NCBI GenBank assembly: GCA_013043705.1
Contig: JABDNS010000095.1
Location: 1 to 35,632 of the forward strand
DNA length: 35,632 bases
DNA from: Pseudomonadales bacterium
GTDB lineage: Bacteria; Pseudomonadota; Gammaproteobacteria; Pseudomonadales; UBA7434
Reading direction: 5' to 3'
Positions 33,316 to 35,632 of the stretch are shown piece after piece (position 1 is the stretch's first letter; the number at the start of each line of letters is the position of its first letter). The position numbers and the translations under genes are program-made. The notes under the pieces are model-generated. The model worked only from the letters and a program-made list of their open reading frames with translations. It searched no databases and was not told where the DNA came from.

Positions 33316-35632
33316 ATGAACCAAACAATGCAAAAAGAATCCGTTAATGCGGCGCCGAAAGTAGAGGAAATTGCGGACACGCTTAAGCGCCATGTCAACC
33401 TGACGCTGGGTCGTGATGAAAATAAAGAGGAGCATCACTATCTGTATTCGGCGCTGGCATTCACTGTGCGCGACCTGCTGGTCGAGCGCTGGCGCGCAAC
33501 TCGAGCGCGGCACGATACGCAGCAGGGTAAGCGGGTTAACTACCTGTCGCTGGAATTTTTGATGGGGCGCGCACTGTGTAATGCGATTGCTAACCTGGGT
33601 CTGGAGTCGCCTGTGCGAGAGGCGCTACACGAGTATGGTTGTGAGCTCGAGGATATTAGTGATGCCGAGCGGGATGCTGGCCTGGGCAATGGTGGTCTTG
33701 GTCGTTTAGCGGCGTGCTTCCTGGATAGTTGCGCCACGTTGGGCTATCCGGTTACAGGTTATGGCATTCGCTACGAATACGGTATGTTTCACCAGCGCAT
33801 TCGTGATGGCTACCAGGTGGAGTCGCCGGATCATTGGCTGCGCGATGGCAACCCGTGGGAATTCGAGAGCCCTGAAAACACGCGTGTTATAAAATATTTT
33901 GGTCGAACCGAGTTTTACAATGACGCGAGCGGCATCCAGCGCGCGCGCTGGGTTGATTCGGCAGACGTACTGGCTGTTCCCTATGATGTGCCGGTGCCGG
34001 GCTACGGTAACGACGTGGTTAACACTTTGCGTCTATGGAAATCGCAGGCCACAGATGAATTTAATCTTGCAGAATTTAATGCCGGCAGCTACACCGAAGC
34101 CGTTGCAGAAAAAAACCTTGCCGAACAGATCACAATGGTGCTGTACCCGAATGACAGTAGCGAGAATGGTAAGGAGTTGCGCCTGCGGCAGCAGTATTTT
34201 CTCGCCTCCGCCAGCCTCCAGGATGTGTTGCACCGCTGGGTAAGCCAGCACGGTGAAAACTTTGCCGATTTTGCCAACGCAAGCGTATTCCAGCTGAATG
34301 ATACGCACCCGAGTATCGCGGTGGCTGAAATAATGCGCCTGTTAATAGATGAACACGGCCTGGAATGGGACGAGGCCTGGGCTATCACCACTACAACCAT
34401 GGCGTATACCAACCACACCTTGCTACCTGAGGCCCTGGAGCAATGGTCGGTAAGCCTGGTTGGGCAGTTGTTACCGCGCTTGCTAGACATTATTTATGAA
34501 ATCAATGCGCGCTTTTTGAGCGAGCTCGCCCGGCATTGGCCCGGCGATAGCGAGCGCCAGCAGCGCATGTCAATCATCTCGGCAGGAGAGTGGCCGGCTG
34601 TGCGTATGGCTCATCTAGCAATCGTTGGAAGTCACAGTGTAAACGGTGTTGCGGCCCTGCACACTGATTTGCTGGAGCGCGGCCTGTTTAAGGATTTTTA
34701 CGACTTGTGGCCGGAGAAATTTAACAATAAGACCAATGGTGTAACGCCAAGACGATGGTTGGCGCATTGCAATCCAGGGCTTTCGGCGCTACTCAACGAA
34801 AAGCTGGGGAGCGCATGGGTCACCGACCTTGATCGCCTGCAAGAATTGCGCACGATCGTTGAAGATGAAAAATTCGCGAAGCGCTGGCGCAAAGTAAAGC
34901 GCGAGAATAAATTACGCCTGGTGGATTTGGTTAGCAATGATTGCAATGTCCAGTTTGATGCGGACATGCTGTTTGACGTGCAAGTAAAACGTATTCATGA
35001 ATACAAACGTCAGCTACTTAACGTGCTACATGTTATTCACCGCTATGACCTGATTCTGCGCGGTGAAACCGCCGGGCTTCAACCGCGCTGCGTACTGTTG
35101 GGCGGAAAAGCAGCACCGGGTTACGCAATGGCCAAGACCTTGATCAAGTTGGTTAACAATGTGGCCAGCGTGGTAAATAACGACCATTCGATAAGCCCCT
35201 GGTTACGCCTGGCTTTTCTGCCGAATTACCGCGTGACCTCGATGGAGGTAATTTGCCCTGCAGCTGATTTATCCGAGCAGATATCCACGGCCGGCAAAGA
35301 GGCTTCGGGTACCGGCAACATGAAGTTCATGATGAATGGCGCGATAACTATTGGTACCTATGATGGCGCGAACATAGAAATACTCGACGCGGTGGGCGCG
35401 GATAACTTTTTCCTGTTCGGGCTGAAAGCCGATGAGGTTGTCGAGCAGCACAAGCACTATTCCCCCTCTTCAATTATCGATGCCGACAAAGACTTCGAGA
35501 GAGTGATGGGTTTACTCGAGAGCGGCCATTTCAATATGTTTGAGCCAGGCATTTTCGACCCTGTTATTGCGTCGATAAGAAGCGAACACGATGCGTGGAT
35601 GACCGCCGCTGATTTTCGGCCCTATATAGATG
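33316..35632 (+). CDS. glgP: Glycogen/maltodextrin phosphorylase GlgP (3' end beyond window)
   Basis: Releases glucose-1-phosphate from alpha-1,4 glucans using pyridoxal phosphate (GT35). The frame is open from the ATG at 33316 to the right edge, giving 772 codons of an expected ~815-835. Features in order are the N-terminal NLTLGRDENKEEHHYLYSAL, the YLSLEFLMGRAL motif, AGLGNGGLGRLAACFLDS, YGIRYEYGMFHQ, the WGxx-type GNPWEFE, QLNDTHPSIAVAE, NKTNGVTPRRWL, VQVKRIHEYKRQLLN, GGKAAPGYAMAKTLIKL and the PLP site EASGTGNMKFMMNGA with Lys670. The start is 5 bases after the glgX stop, with only a weak ribosome site (GGATAAAA). It probably ends within about 60 codons of the edge. Confidence 0.97.
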   Translation, partial: MNQTMQKESVNAAPKVEEIADTLKRHVNLTLGRDENKEEHHYLYSALAFTVRDLLVERWRATRARHDTQQGKRVNYLSLEFLMGRALCNAIANLGLESPVREALHEYGCELEDISDAERDAGLGNGGLGRLAACFLDSCATLGYPVTGYGIRYEYGMFHQRIRDGYQVESPDHWLRDGNPWEFESPENTRVIKYFGRTEFYNDASGIQRARWVDSADVLAVPYDVPVPGYGNDVVNTLRLWKSQATDEFNLAEFNAGSYTEAVAEKNLAEQITMVLYPNDSSENGKELRLRQQYFLASASLQDVLHRWVSQHGENFADFANASVFQLNDTHPSIAVAEIMRLLIDEHGLEWDEAWAITTTTMAYTNHTLLPEALEQWSVSLVGQLLPRLLDIIYEINARFLSELARHWPGDSERQQRMSIISAGEWPAVRMAHLAIVGSHSVNGVAALHTDLLERGLFKDFYDLWPEKFNNKTNGVTPRRWLAHCNPGLSALLNEKLGSAWVTDLDRLQELRTIVEDEKFAKRWRKVKRENKLRLVDLVSNDCNVQFDADMLFDVQVKRIHEYKRQLLNVLHVIHRYDLILRGETAGLQPRCVLLGGKAAPGYAMAKTLIKLVNNVASVVNNDHSISPWLRLAFLPNYRVTSMEVICPAADLSEQISTAGKEASGTGNMKFMMNGAITIGTYDGANIEILDAVGADNFFLFGLKADEVVEQHKHYSPSSIIDADKDFERVMGLLESGHFNMFEPGIFDPVIASIRSEHDAWMTAADFRPYID

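Overview
The window is chromosomal DNA from a gammaproteobacterium, most likely a marine or plant-polymer-degrading member of the Cellvibrionales/Pseudomonadales side. That placement is inferred from gene order and protein character. The order queG, nnr, tsaE, amiB, mutL, miaA, hfq, hflX, hflK, hflC, DUF2065, purA is the classic gammaproteobacterial block, and hisZ inserted before purA is the Pseudomonas-type arrangement. No tRNA, rRNA, CRISPR array, insertion sequence, prophage or integrase was seen. The DNA is moderately GC-rich and almost fully coding.

Layout. 1-746 is the 3' end of hemY. 747-924 is a non-coding gap with a long palindromic repeat between the converging hemY and queG. 925-2013 (minus) is queG. 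2247-15917 (plus) is the housekeeping block: nnr (repair of NAD(P)H hydrates), tsaE (tRNA t6A), amiB (septal peptidoglycan amidase), mutL, miaA (tRNA i6A), hfq, hflX, hflK and hflC (ribosome rescue GTPase and the FtsH-associated membrane complex), a DUF2065 protein, hisZ and purA. 16029-18209 holds two adjacent paralogous genes of unrecognised family. Each encodes six predicted membrane helices, a short linker and one PAS-like domain, and stops with no output domain. 18259-23008 (minus) is the prkA-yeaH-spoVR stress operon, behind a 575-base divergent intergenic region carrying a sigma-S-like -10 element and a strong leader hairpin. 23584-25734 (plus) is a long-chain-type acyl-CoA dehydrogenase followed by a nitronate-monooxygenase-like flavoprotein. 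25735-26595 (minus) is an MtfA-type zinc peptidase. 26889 to the right edge (plus) is a glycogen operon, malQ-glgB-glgX-glgP, with glgP cut by the window end.

How the genes fit together. The left half is core RNA modification, envelope and genome maintenance. The right half is carbon storage and stress: glycogen branching, debranching and phosphorolysis beside MtfA (linked in E. coli to glucose uptake control), and the PrkA/YeaH/SpoVR module linked elsewhere to starvation and stationary phase. The least explained pieces are the tandem output-less sensor pair, the chain of tiny reading frames bridging nnr-tsaE-amiB, and the flavoprotein whose usual active-site histidine is replaced by phenylalanine.
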